Below are positions 1 to 12,400 of a stretch of 64,000 bases of DNA, piece after piece. The notes below the pieces were generated by a model. That model made no database searches. It had not been told where the DNA came from and was given only the letters and a program-made list of their open reading frames with translations. The DNA comes from Neurospora intermedia (taxonomy: Eukaryota; Ascomycota; Sordariomycetes; Sordariales; Sordariaceae). Where the stretch lies: contig BTPP01000003.1 in the NCBI GenBank assembly GCA_037102815.1, positions 4,092,001 through 4,156,000 on the forward strand, given 5' to 3'. Each line of letters opens with the position of its first letter. The stretch's first letter is position 1. The position numbers were made by a program, and so were the translations under genes.

Positions 1-1
1 A

Positions 2-154
2 GAAAGGTTCAGGCTTCCGCACCTAACCGACGACGAGAAGGGGTTTACCACATCGAAGAAGGAGTTGTCGTCGAAATCTCGGGCCAAGGAGAGGAAACAA
101 AAGAAGCAGGAGCAGGGATCACAGGACCGGGCCCATGGGTCGGCGAACTTGTGA
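2..154 (+). CDS. 3' end of an unidentified gene with a basic, Lys/Gln-rich tail
   Basis: The window opens inside an open frame (codons starting at base 2) that ends at TGA 152-154. The roughly 50 visible residues include RFRLPHLTDDEKGF, followed by a strongly basic Lys/Arg/Gln-rich tail (KSRAKERKQKKQEQ). This looks like the charged, disordered C-terminus of a nuclear or nucleolar protein, but I do not recognise the family. Frame 1 is also open to a TAG near 173; its translation is Gly/Glu-rich and less protein-like, so frame 2 is preferred. Only the final exon is visible, so neither function nor length can be judged. Confidence 0.4.
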   Translation, partial: ERFRLPHLTDDEKGFTTSKKELSSKSRAKERKQKKQEQGSQDRAHGSANL

Positions 155-1838
155 TCAACATCAACTTATTAATCTAGATACCCCCTTCCATTTGTCTATG
201 CTCTCTGTTTACCATACTATTTTGGTTTCTGGACTTTTGCCGGCGCTCAGCGAAGGGCCCGGCGGTCATGTTTCTTTTACTTTTGATTAGATACTTTAAT
301 GCTGGCTTACAGTCGGCACTTATGTATGGTGTCGAACTGCTATTTCTCCGGGTATGAGCAGGTAGTGTTTCGAGGCTCTTTCTTCCTTTCACCAACGAAG
401 TCAGGTACTGTTTCTATACAACTTCCCAGCAGACTCCCCTTTGTGGTAACCTCTGCAGTGACATAACCCTCTCTATCCACACGAATCATTCTTCTAGCCG
501 GCCGAGCACAGTCCTTGTTGCTACCCATATCATGGAAAGTGGAAGTTCGATAACGTTGAACATAAAGGTCAGAAGCATGGCGCTTGTTGCAATTGCAATC
601 ATGCAGTGCCGCTGCTTGATTCCTACCTAACCGACTCCAATATGGTAAGCCCTGCGTACTTGATCTCAATAGCGTGATGCAACTCCAGTGGAACTCTGAG
701 AGACCAACCGAAGGAAATCCGAGTGCAATCTAGAGGACGAGTGATAACCGATGATAACAGAAAATGATGCATCGTGCGAACTGGTGGTATCGTAGGGTTC
801 ATTGCATCGTATAACCCCCACGTGTGGAACATATGGTAACTCAGTATGCATGCAGGTGGTGAGTTGTCATTTGGGTTCAAGTTCCCGATTCTCAGGTTGC
901 GTAGAGATGAGTATCAGAGATCATTTGTCTGTAGTATCTCGTTCGTTCTGTCTAACATACTTCTAGCCGCGACTTCGGCACAATATAACTGGTTGAGATC
1001 CCTGTCGTCGTGATGCCGTGAGGTGGTGTTGATACGTGATGGCAGCTCAGGACTCCGAGTTTCCCAAGACAAGAGCAGTCGGCAAGGTGCCTAGGTATCC
1101 CCGCGTGCAAGTCCCTACAACACTACATTACTGTAGACATCTTGAACGCAACATGGATAGGATCCGTTCATGTAACCCCCCTCCCCCCTGCCCCCGCCCG
1201 CGCCTTACTAGGCGATGTAGGCATTGTCGTGTTTGGGCAAAATACTGTATTGTGGACCGTTCTGTTCTGCCACATCAACTTCAGGTCAGGTGTACATCTC
1301 TAGTGTATCTCGCATATGCGGGAAGGGGCCCTTTTGGACTGAAGGGTTGGGCTAAAACGCGGGATGACTTCGCGGCTCTGCATTTCATTTCGATGATCAT
1401 TCACCTCTAGCTTACTGAAGTCGGTTGGCACAGCAGACGGAGTCGTGACCTGCAGGGTGGGACTCCCGCACGTGGGGATCTCATCACTGATAGGCGCGGA
1501 TGTACCTATCGAGTTACCCGCTGTGGGGGGACCTCCCGGCTCGAACTTCCTCCGATCCTGTCAGCTTCCAAATAGTTTCCACAGGGCAGTCTGGACACTG
1601 GACTACGCGGCGATTCCCACCTTACCTTAGCGCGCTTTTGCTCCGTTCGACGTGACTTCGGCACTCTCACAACCACCCGTCGCGACGCCGTCTTCATGCG
1701 CCTCCGCCACCGATGAACGTCTCTCGGCCATCCGCGATCACCACGACTCTGACTGCCGTAGCCGGTCCGTCTTCATAGCCCGACCGACCGAATGAAAATG
1801 ACGACACCCTTGGCTATACAATCCGCCCATACGTCGCC
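155..1838. other. Intergenic spacer and polymerase eta upstream region
   Basis: About 1.7 kb between the left-edge gene and polymerase eta. Only short overlapping frames without protein-like composition are present. A C-rich tract at 1176-1199 (runs of 6, 6, 5 and 3 C) is the one striking element. The last 200 bases before the polymerase eta ATG are pyrimidine-rich and probably hold its promoter and leader. No RNA gene or mobile element was seen. Confidence 0.5.
1176..1199 (-). promoter_or_regulatory. C-rich tract, potential G-quadruplex on the minus strand
   Basis: Four cytosine runs (1176-1181, 1183-1188, 1191-1195, 1197-1199) are separated by one or two bases. The complementary strand therefore fits the G3+N1-7 pattern of a G-quadruplex, and the plus strand fits an i-motif. 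It lies about 640 bases upstream of the polymerase eta start codon. Any regulatory role is inference; only the base pattern is seen. Confidence 0.3.
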
Positions 1839-3919
1839 ATGTCGTCACCGCCCCATATGCAGTCCTTTCGCGACTTGTCTCCCGCGGGCGCTCCCGGCAT
1901 GAAGCGTTCACGGTTCACGTATCGTCACATCCAGCAACTCGCTGCCTCGAGTACTTCGTGTCCGCTCAGGGTCATCGCTCACCTGGATCTCGATTGCTTC
2001 TACGCTCAGGTAGAAATGGTGCGACTAGGGATACCAGACGACAAGCCCGTTGCCGTTCAGCAATGGTAAACCCAGTCTCCAATTGTGCCCATTGGGCATT
2101 CTCTGACGTCAAACTGACCTTGTATAGGCAGGGATTGATTGCAGTCAACTATCCTGCTCGTAACTTTGGCATCGGCCGGCATTGCAACGTGTCGGAAGCA
2201 AAAAAGCTCTGCCCGGATCTTATACACCAACACGTTGCAACATGGAGAGAAGGCGATGCCAAGTGGGATTACCACCCGGATGCCGCGGCCAACATGGCGA
2301 CGCACAAAGTGTCCTTAGACCCTTACCGACTTGAATCTCGTAAGATTCTGGCTATCATCAAGGAAGAACTCCCACCTCATCTTCAAAAGGTGGAGAAAGC
2401 GAGCATCGATGAGGTGTTTATGGACCTCTCGGCACAGGTGCACACTATCCTGCTCGAACGTTTTCCCGAGCTTGCCAACCCTCCCCCATACGATGACCCG
2501 ACCGAGGTGCTGCCCATGCCATCCATCACCGCTCTCGACTGGCAGGCTGATGCGCTGGTAGACCTGCCAGACGAAAACGCTGAGCTTGAGGATCCGGACT
2601 GGGACGACGTGGCTATTCTTATAGGCTCGGAAATTGTGCGCAAGGTGCGGATAGCCATCAAAGATAAGCTTGGATACACGTGCTCCGCAGGTGTAGCCTG
2701 TAATAAGCTGTTGAGCAAGTTGGGCTCGGCCTACCGAAAGCCCAACCAACAGACGGTGCTTCGGAATCGTTCAATTCAACATTTTCTGTCCGACTTCAAG
2801 TTCACAAAGATGCGGAACCTTGGGGGCAAGCTGGGCGAACAAATCAGTCAGATGTTTCACACAGACACGGTCAAAGACTTGCTCAGTGCTTCGGTGGAGC
2901 AGCTAAAATCGAAGCTAGGCGATGACACAGGCGTTTGGGTCTACAACACCGTGCGTGGGATCGATACCAGCGAGGTAAACCCGCGCGTCCAAATCAAGTC
3001 AATGCTGTCGGCCAAGTCCTTCCGTCCCAGTATAACCTCCTTCGAGCAAGCTGTCAGATGGCTGCGCATTTTTGCCGCTGACATTTTTTCCCGGTTGGTC
3101 GAAGAAGGCGTTTTGGAAAACAAGCGGAGGCCTAAGACCATCAATCTCCATCACCGTCACGGCACTCAAACCCGGTCACGTCAGGGTCCTATCCCTCAAG
3201 GCCGTAAGCTCGACGAAGAGAGTTTGCTAGAGCTGGCCAGGAACCTGTTAAGCCAGATTGTGTCCGAGGGTCAGGTTTGGCCATGTTCCAACCTCAGCCT
3301 TAGCGTTGGAGGATTTGAGGATGGTGTTACTGGAAACATGGGCATCGGCGCTTTCTTGTTGAAGGGCGAGGAGGCCCAGGCAAGCAAGATGGGGTCAGGG
3401 ACAGCGACGGTTGACTCTGAAATCGAGATCCGCCCGGCAGAGAAGCGAAGGCGCCTGGATAATGGCGGGATAGAACGGTTTTTCGCAAAGAGAGAGTTAT
3501 CCCACGGCGCTAATTCTGGGTTGGGCTCCGACGATACGGCCAACAGTGGTCAAAGCGGTCAAAGGTTGGGCACCCTGAAAGAGGAGGTCATGTCAGGTGA
3601 GCCGGCCGGTTCAGAGGGGGTGGGCAAAGGCGATGAGGTATATAACGGGAAGTCTGAATCAGAACCCGGCCCAATCATCACATTGACGTGCTCGCGATGC
3701 AACGCCAGCCTCGATAGCCCCGAGGAACTGCAAAGCCATCAGGACTGGCATTTTGCCAAAGAGCTCCAAGAACAAGAACGTGTCAGCCAGACATTCGTCA
3801 ATCAGCCATCAGCGTCTAGCTCGCGTGCCGGCAATCCAAAATCCACAAGCACGACGCCGAAGCGACAAGGTAGACCGAAGAAGGTCGAGCGCGGGCAAAG
3901 CAAACTCAAGTTCGGTTGA
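1839..3919 (+). CDS. RAD30: DNA polymerase eta (Rad30), translesion synthesis polymerase
   Basis: Y-family polymerase that copies past UV photoproducts in the nucleus. Two exons, 1839-2065 and 2128-3919, are joined across a 62-nt GTAAAC...TATAG intron, giving 672 residues. The junction rebuilds the family sequence AVQQWQGLIAVNYPAR. Palm motif HLDLDCFYAQVE (metal ligands D50 and D52) and SIDEVFMDLS (D170, E171) supply the catalytic acidic residues. The little-finger region follows at about residues 350-490. A PIP-like motif IERFF lies at 524-528. A UBZ ubiquitin-binding zinc finger lies at about 594-620 (C597, C600, H613, H617), and the protein ends in a basic tail (QSKLKFG). These C-terminal parts are known in the family to recruit the enzyme to ubiquitinated PCNA. 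The ATG at 1839 is the first in frame and gives a roughly 45-residue extension before the palm motif; an internal start at M21 is possible. Confidence 0.95.
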
Positions 3920-6900
3920 ACAGACTATCGCGATTTTCATGACACGATGCCCTGAAACCGGCACAGTGACATGAGCGCACAGGTGGAGAATTCAATGCAT
4001 GAATCCACAACACGACACTTGATATCAAAAGGTGCCTCTGACCGAGCTATTTAAGATTGCACATGCAGTCTTTGTGGAGGACGATTTGCTCTTCAGATTC
4101 GCTGCAGGTGTTCGCCTTCAGCTGCGCGACGGGATTGACTACGGCATCTCACCAAAGTCTGCGTTCTGGCGGTGACCGAGAATCCAGGGACAAACCAATC
4201 AATGCTTGGACAGATCCACGATGCCCTTCTGGCATTTAATGGGTGGTAACGGGTCGGCAGTCTCACTTCCGAAAATCTCGTGAAGCACATTTTCTTGCTA
4301 CATGTCAGCCAAATTTATGGGGAGGCCACCTCTATCAAGCTTCTATACTTGTTGGAACGCCCCTCGGAAGATAAAACTTCAATCTGCGCGCAATAAGTTG
4401 AGCTCATGAGAGTTGCTGCTCGATTTCCTGACAGGTCACTGAGAGACTTGTAAGTTCAAGGGACTTCCACGAAAGCATCGGGAGATTGTTATGGCAAACA
4501 TAACCACGACGGAAGCAAGAAAGCTCTAGACAAACGGACAAAAAGCGTTGTTAATGTCTGTCTCTGATTTGGCGGCCAGATACTCGTCATGATCGGGGCC
4601 CTGTATGACAAACTGGCGGAGACGGCATGTGCCCCTTTGGTTGGTACACCAGAATAAAAATACGACGCAGGAGCATGTTCTGCACTAGGGTTACTTGCCG
4701 ATGTGGGAGGAAAAGATCAAATTCGGCCATGATAACTATGGGCAGTGAGCGTGCTCAGAGCCAAACGGTCGCCTTGTTGTCGAGCTTACACCCTCACCAA
4801 CCGAAGCGTCGGACAAAGCTGATTGGCTGCGGGGAGACCCCATCTCATGCGGCAGCTTGCGGCGTTGCAGAAAGGTTGGGCTTCCAGACTTCCAGACGCA
4901 TTGATACCCGATTGTTGCCAGAACCCGCCCGTTCCCAGATCCATTGCTTCCCCAACGCGTCTCCATCACGAAACCCACTAGAAAGTATCTTCACACAGCC
5001 TTTCACTAGCCCAATCTGTCTTAAATGCATTTCAACCCGCGTGGAAGAAGCTATGGCATGGGCATAGGTCATTATTCCACATACGACGTCGGCGACCCAT
5101 TGGTATGAGGAAACCATGTCGGATGCTCGAAATGATTTCTTGAATTCTTGTACTCACACATGTCACGGCGACGAAGCGACTCTTTCATCCATGTGCCACC
5201 TTCAGCCCGTCAGCCAGCACTGTCTGGCGTCTGGCCCCGACCCTTCAGCTTTCGATATGTAATCACATTGGTTGTCCATCTCTTGCCAACCATCACCATA
5301 GGCTTGCCGCCTAAATATTGAGTGCCATATGGCAGTGACTCTGCAAAGACCGCCTTGATTCTACGCAAGACCTCCAGGCCCGTCGATAGACGACCTCATG
5401 GCACCACACAGTAGTAGACATCTGAGGTCGTTTTGTTCCTTATGTATAAATCCGAAATGTTTTCAATTGACATCAACATTTGTGGTATGATTTTCTCAAC
5501 GAATGGTTTCAATGATTCCGTCTGAAGTCAGGCCTTCATTGTCCCCACATTCAGTTTATCTTTGCGCACCCGGTCGAGCTCATGTTTTGCGCCCTTGACG
5601 CCCAAACGGGTCACCGAATACCCACTACCAAAACAGCGGCCTTCCTTGCGTTCACCTTGACGCTGGAAAAACTTTACAGTGTGTATGGCGTTGGCAGCGC
5701 TCTGTGTCCATTTCTTTCTTGACTGGTACGAGTTACCACCGAGGGTTGACGCCTGCGGTTGATTAATTGGCATCCACACCTCCGCGTGCGATTGTGGCGT
5801 TTCCACAACAACCCACACAGCCAATAGAATCCTCAGAATGGAAGTCAAAAAACAACGCCAGCCTCATCACCAGGTTTGACTTCTGACTGTTTGCACTACT
5901 TGGTAATTGGCACTGAAATCTCCAGTCTGGAGGGCCGATTGTTAACACCGATAATTTCTAACGGCGTAAAGCGCACTCTGGCAGGTGACGGCGTCTAGCA
6001 AGGTCGCTCCTAGGTACCAAGTGCACATTTTCCGCCAATGTATAGTGTAGCAGGTTAACGACTCCATGATCACCTGTCGACAATGGGCAAAAGTTGACTT
6101 TCGACCTGAAGCGATTTCACGCATGCCTTCCACTCCACAGACTTACAGCCCAACGCTTGCCAATCTTTACACCGCATTTTTTCCCTCTCCTGAGCCTGTA
6201 CGCCTTTGTGTCTTCCATCAGCACTGGCATCGTCCATTGCTCCATCCGCCCTCCCCCGTCCTTAGGCTATCTCGAGTCGTTTTTCAGTGATTAGCAGGAC
6301 TGGCTCTTTCGCTTGCTGCAGCCCCTAAAGGCAGTAGCCCACATCGGGTCCCTAGAGCCAACCAATGTCTCCCACGCCTCTCTTCCGAGGCCGTCCTGGC
6401 CGGTGAAGAAAAGGAGAAAGAAAAAAAAGGGAGGGCACGGTTGTATAAGATAAGCTGTTTGTCATATCGTTTCACTGGTTGTCCATGTGCACAAACTGCT
6501 TTTCCTATCAAGCCTCACTTTGACGTCGTGGTTTGCTATGCTCGGCTGTGCTTGGCCACATCTGTTAAAGTTGACTCGGCCGCCCTGTTGGCCAAGTATG
6601 GCTGCCATCTATCCAAGCCATCATTCACCATTCAGCATTCGTACTGTCGTCGTCGTTTTAGGCCGCGCTGCTGTGGCGACTATAAGTTCAACGATACATT
6701 AGCGTAACGCGCTCCCATTGGCAGACACCGGGTCCCTACCGCCATGTATCCAGAAAACCAACCCTGGGTGGGACCTCCTGGTGCTGCCTCCCGACCTTCT
6801 CAAGCCCCTCACTCTATCCTTGAAGTTGCCGTCAACCCCCATCCCATCTGCAAGGCATTCCGTATTCTGGCCGATCTGGTTGCTGTCAGTCAGCTTCTCG

Positions 6901-7910
6901 TCCGCTCTTTTTGGCTCCTGTTCCTGCTGCTTGTGCTCGTTGTCAGCAGATGCCCCTGCTGCCCTGCGGATGCCCTGCGGATTCCGTGCCCCATTCTCCA
7001 TCAGAGTTCGGCCTAGTGTCACCCACAATTCTCCATTCCCCATTCTCCATTCCGAATCTGTTCTCGCTGTTGACGAGCGAGACGCCGAGAGACGCAGGAG
7101 AGGACCCGATGCCTAGGTTCGCATCGCATTTGCACCAGCAAGCAGCAAGCACAAAACCCGGGTACAGACCGCGGAGCAGCAGTGTCCTTACAGAAAGGTG
7201 CCTCGTGTGCTCGCCAGGTCTGGCTGTCTGGGTAGTGTAGCTTCCCCTTGGGTATTAGCCTTGTCTAACTGCCTGCCCAACGTGTTACATACATAGGACG
7301 AGGTGACGGGGGTGCGGACACATTCTCTCCAGCCTACGGCACACATAGACTACGTACAAGAAGAGCCAGACCAGCAGAGAGTCACTCGTGTTGCCCTTGT
7401 AGGCCCGCTGTCGTCAAGCTCAGCGCGGATTTGCAGTGTAAGCCGGCCAATCTAGTCACCTCCACTCACCCATTTTTCCTGTCTTTTTCCCGCCTGTCCA
7501 CGGGTTGTTCCCTCCGGTTACCTCTTGACATACATACAGCCCAGGGTTGAGGATACCTGCTAGACGTACCGCTCTGCCAGGCCCAGCCAAGTTGCCAGGA
7601 GTGCCTCACAAGTTCTTCCATCCCACCCACGCAACCACGACGGCCCACTTTGGCACAACCTAAACTCAGCCAGGCGTCCATTTCTTCCCGGCCTCCCCTC
7701 TTTCTCGTTCATCCCTTCTTCCCAAAATTCGGTCTCTTTCTCCCCTGCCTGCTGTCCCATCATCGGCCCGCACTTGCAACGTCCTTTTTCTCACCTCACG
7801 TCCATAGCTCTTATACACAACGCCGTTTCGATCGCCGATTTTTATCTCTTTGGACCTACATCATCCTCTTGTCTTGCTCTTCGGACCACCACGCCCTTTC
7901 CGCAATCACC
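3920..7910. other. Intergenic region of about 4 kb between polymerase eta and the RfeG-like gene
   Basis: No complete gene can be supported. Weakly coding-like minus-strand stretches occur around 4845-5395 and 5528-5848 (listed separately). From about 7400 to 7910 the plus strand is rich in C and T, typical of a fungal promoter and leader, and probably belongs to the RfeG-like gene. Near 6989-7052 the 9-mer ATTCTCCAT recurs three times at close spacing. No tRNA or transposon-like feature was found. Confidence 0.5.
4845..5395 (-). pseudogene. Unassigned coding-like stretch on the minus strand, possibly a decayed gene
   Basis: Read on the minus strand, 5395-5210 gives an uninterrupted protein-like run that includes RRIKAVFAES, QYLGGKPMVMVGKRW and TNVITYRKLKG before a TGA at about 5208-5210. 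The same frame continues beyond that stop with TWMKESLRRRDMCEYKNS to a second stop near 5090. An overlapping frame from ATG 5117 down to 4845 (90 residues, with QWVADVVCGIMTYAHAIA) is also open. Residue composition is protein-like, but third-base bias is weak and no family is recognised. It could be a relic, an exon of a spliced gene I failed to assemble, or chance. Confidence 0.2.
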
Positions 7911-9412
7911 ATGGCGGCAAGACCGGGCAACAGGCCAGCTCAGGCCCCTCAGCCCTCGACTGCGCGCCAGAACGAATACTTCGTGCCCCGCGACGGTATC
8001 GACCGCGAAGTCATCACCTCCGACATTTGCAGATACCTCGGAAACGATGCACTTGTACGCCCTGGAACTTACGAGGTACGCCCCTTCGACCGAGCATTTC
8101 TTTCCTCTTCGGCCTCACCCATTTGAGCGTAATATTGTGAGGAACTGTCACTTACAGCTGCTCGCCTCATAGTCACCAGACGGCCGCGTGACCCAAGGCT
8201 ACTTCATCACCGCCTATCGCAATCTGACATCGGTGAGTCCTCGCAGCCAGCTCGCGCACAAGCTTGCGCGTTGGCAAAGACTTGAAGCTGAACAAGGTGG
8301 CTCTGCAGGCGATGATTCAAGACTTAAAGGCCGACTCTGCTCGATGGGAGCAAGAGAGACGTGCTGCGTCCAGGTCAGGTGGTGGCACTGGAGGTACAAT
8401 ACACTCTAGCCAGCACAATGGCTCAACGTTTGTGAGAAGCTCTAACTCGCCCACAGGCCAGCGCGAGCAGAACCGTGGGTCCTCTGATTACAGCACATGG
8501 AAAAACCGCCAACGGGAACAGGAACACTACGATGCCTACGCCAGGGACAATGCCATGGATGTTGACTATCCCCCACAGCCTAGCGCCCCCAAAAACCCGG
8601 TTTATCCTCCACCGAATGCGTACCCAGGGCCACCACAGCCAGGTCCTCCTACTTATCCGCCCGTTTCGTATACTCCCCAGGCTGCTGGCATTCCAGCACA
8701 GTATCCTCCCCAGGCGTACCCTCCTTATCCGACCAATCCTCCCGCTCCGCAGTACTCGCCCGGACCCCCCAATACCGGAGATAGATACCCTGGCATGGCG
8801 GCCCCTCCCCCTATGCCGGCTGGCGGCTATGGACAAGTTGGACAGGAAGCTTCCTACGTGATGGGCTCAGATTATCGGACACAGCCGAATTATGTGACGT
8901 CGGAGCCTCCAAGGATGCCGCCTCACCCTGCGATCTCTTCTGCTGCCCCTGTCAGGCCAATGTATGCTCCCACCAATGGCGCCCCTGGTTATCCACCAGC
9001 CCCGGATCAGTACTATGGTGCGCCGATTCCTGGAAGTTCGGCCACTCAGGCTTATTCAGCCGATCCTCTGTATGGCCGTGGTGGTGCGTATAATGTGGCA
9101 ACAACGAACCCAGCGCAGGCTTCATCTGATAATCTAGGCTCCCCCGCAGGTCCAACGCCAACACGGCAAGGGTACGGTCACATTCCAGAGCCCCCGTTTG
9201 ATAACCATCAGCCTCCTGTGCTCTCGCAGGTCCCCACGTCAAACAGTAGTACACCGGCCCAAATGGCAAACAGCGGGCCGTCACCTGCCCCACGCCGGAG
9301 TCCCGGTCGCGACTCGGAGCCCAGGGAACGAGAACGGGAACAACACCGCAATCGCCGCCCGGAGCAGGAACGTGACGACAGAGATCGTGCCAGGCACCGG
9401 CAAATCCGCTAA
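7911..9412 (+). CDS. RfeG-like fungal protein with Pro/Tyr/Gln-rich body
   Basis: Three exons, 7911-8075, 8173-8232 and 8309-9412, with GTACGC...TAG and GTGAGT...CAG introns of 97 and 76 nt, give 442 residues. The conserved core is residues 19-92, with NEYFVPRDGIDREVITSDIC, YLGNDALVRPGTYE, QGYFITAYRNLTS and AMIQDLKADSARW; the splice junctions restore this core without a break. It resembles ascomycete proteins annotated as transcription factor RfeG, a name whose functional basis I cannot verify. The body (about 130-370) is rich in Pro, Tyr, Gln and Gly, and the last 40 residues alternate Arg with Glu/Asp, suggesting a disordered nuclear or RNA-associated protein. No DNA-binding fold is visible. 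The ATG sits in a good context (CACCATGG) after a CT-rich leader. Confidence 0.85.
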
Positions 9413-12400
9413 TTGCTAGCGACACGCAGGTCTTTTTGACTTTGACGGCCCTAGACCTGCCCGTCGCAAGACGTTGGAGGTCTTATGGGCTGTTATTAAT
9501 GCTTTGCTAATACCTCGGAACCCGGAGTTCTCTATTATTTCTGTTTCATTGTCTCATACCAGGATCCCGGTTACTTTCGGCCTGATAATGATCTGATCCA
9601 CGGATAGACCTAGGAGAAAAAAGAGGTGCGCGGAAACCTCGAGAGCTGCAAGTTGCATCTCTGGAAGTTTGGATCTTGACTCTGCTCCGGCGGCTCGACT
9701 TTGATACAGCAACACCATTCCCACGGTACTTGCATCCCTGGATTATCGGCATTTTTGTCCTTGGTTTTACCAGAACACGGATTCTCTGGTGCCTACCGAA
9801 CATCTGGACTATGGCACCTTGCAGACAGCTGCCGCATTGGACGGTGGTGCTGTCGCTCGAGTTTACTTTTCGATTAATGTTACGGGTTGTGTGATTTCTT
9901 TTTTTTCTTTTTTCCCTTTTTTTTTTCCCTAATTTCCTTTTCTGTTCTCGCTTCGAGGACGATATGGAGAGATGCATTATACCACGGACCGGGAAACTTC
10001 ACTGGATTTGGGAAAAAATGAAGAGCGGCTCGAGGTTCTGGCGTCTTTGTGTGTAGTGGATATCGGCCTCTCCTTGCTGTCCGGAATGGCTCTCGGGATA
10101 ACGTCCTCGTCCTCCGCTCGAGGCGTTTGCGTCTAAACCTTGAAGCCATTCCACCCCGGGATTAGGAGTCTTCCTCGCTAACAATCTCTCCGAGTCCTGA
10201 AAACGGATTCGCCTCTTCACCGACCGGAAGATTTAAGCCATGGACGGACAGCAAGGTGAGTAAGCCTCTGGAAGAGTGTATATATAAATTGACCCCTCGG
10301 ACCGAAATACGGTACTCCAATTTCTGCCCACGGCTTGCAACTTTGATCTGGACAGCCTCATGTTCCGTTTTCAAGATAACTAACTGGACACAGCTTGAAT
10401 CAAAGAAACATTGTTCTTCTTTTCTCATCTTTCTTTCTTGGAACTTCCACTTGGATCAACCACAATTGGCCGCACACACCGGATTTTCCAGGTTTTCATT
10501 CGAGCCATGCACCCAAGCTCGCCCAGGAATTGCCACTGGTCTGATTTGGAACGGTGTTGCTGATTTTGGCCCGACTGTTTCCGTGGACCTTCTGCATTGC
10601 TTTTCGCTTTTGGCTTGCTAGAACGGCCAGGCTCATATTCTAACGCGTCTTGACCCGTCCCTGGAATCACGAGCTGTCTAATGAGACGCTTATTACGGAC
10701 ATACAAGAGGTATGTCGACAAAATACCACCAGAACCGCGGATGGCCCATCAATGGGAATTGTGGCAACAACAACTGCCAATGACAATGGACCGACCATGC
10801 CATATAGCGTTTCTCAACTCGACTTCCCAGATGGAGTTCGCTTTCTCCGCCAATACCAGTTCAATGATGGCTATTTTCTCTTCATTCCTATTGACTCACT
10901 GGGAACCGGCATTCAACCTTGTGCGCTGCATAAACTGCGAAAATGGCATCGAACATCAGTCAGCAGGCCTCACAAAGCTTCCTGAACCAGGGACACGACG
11001 ATGTCCGTCCTGCAGCGCTCGACAGCTCTCTAGTCTGTTGCATTCATCCGGTACTACAGTAATTGTCCATGTCTTCAGGAGCCTTCGCGGGAAAATGTGG
11101 TATGGAAACAGAGACGTAATCCCGGATTGCATCTAGATACTTCGTTCACTGCCAGTTGGGTAGCCGGTTTGCATTGTTACCACCACTGCATCATCATAAG
11201 AACATTCAGCAGCCAGTACCGACTGGTGCCGATGGTCATTCTCGAAGCAACGAATTGTGGTCCAACTATTATCACCAGGGTTCGCACACGTGAGATGAGC
11301 ATCTCCAAGGGACGATCATCTGTTAGTCAAGCCTTTTCCTCTCGGCGTCATCCCATTCACTCTCTTGCCTCTATTCGTCCGATAGATACTGGTTCCCGTC
11401 CTCTCGGGAAGGTGATCCTAAGCTGACAAGCCCACACAGAAATCGGGTTGAAAGATTTCTTCTCACTTTATACCTCTTGTGTTTGGCATATAGTTTCGGG
11501 CGTACTGGTCTCATTTTTGTCATCTGGACTTAACGGTCATATGTATCTGCTGTATAATCTAGCAGCCGTTTTCGGTTCGACATTGGGAGGAAAGACTGAA
11601 TGAGGGCCGCACGACTTTGGTTACCAAGTTTCAGGTACAGTTTTGGAGCTTGTATTGAGAGGTAGAATCAATGAAGGGATTCATAATTGTCTCTTTGAAA
11701 ACACGTTTTACAGGCAGGCGCTAAGAGGTTCCCCCTTGAAATGTAAACATGGTCCTATGTAATAGAAAGCACGGAGTCCGCTTGTGTCCGTGCTGCCCTC
11801 CTCGCAGATCTCTGGCCCTGGAAACTTGGCTGGTGGGCTTTCCTGCAAAACAGAGGCGGTTGGGGAGCGAGACGCAGGGGAGAATGAAAACGTGCAAGTC
11901 GGCATGTGGTTTTTCTTTTGCTTATTGCTGGGGGGTTTGCATGGAGCAATTCAGGCGCAGGCGCCAGGCACACACATATTGTGGCGTACTGTAGGTATGG
12001 AAGTAGTGTAATGCTTTCAGTTTTTTTCAAGTGAGCCACTCAGTCTACCTTGGACTGCCCTGTTCTACTGTTCAAACTGTACGAGGATCCGATGCCGACA
12101 CTTTTTGCAAGCATGATTCAAAGAACACAATCATACCTATGCTACTAACGAGGATCAGCTTGTAAGGGCACCAATTAAGTCCAAGCGACGTGGAAAAAGG
12201 GAGGAAGAAGAAGTGCAGTGAGATGATGGGGTGGCTGGTGAATGGGTCGGTTAGTTACGGCCAGTGGTGACCGCTTTTGCGGCATGGCTTTTGCTGCTTT
12301 GCACCGGCAATAAACGTGCCATAATCAACCCATGGCAGTGTTGTGTTCTTGTCGATATCAGATGTCTAGCGTAGTGCAGGAAGCGGCACTGGCATGGCAC

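Noticed and set aside
4627-5067. Plus-strand open frame of 146 residues
   Set aside because: It begins at an ATG but has poor composition, and the opposite strand is more protein-like over part of the same interval.
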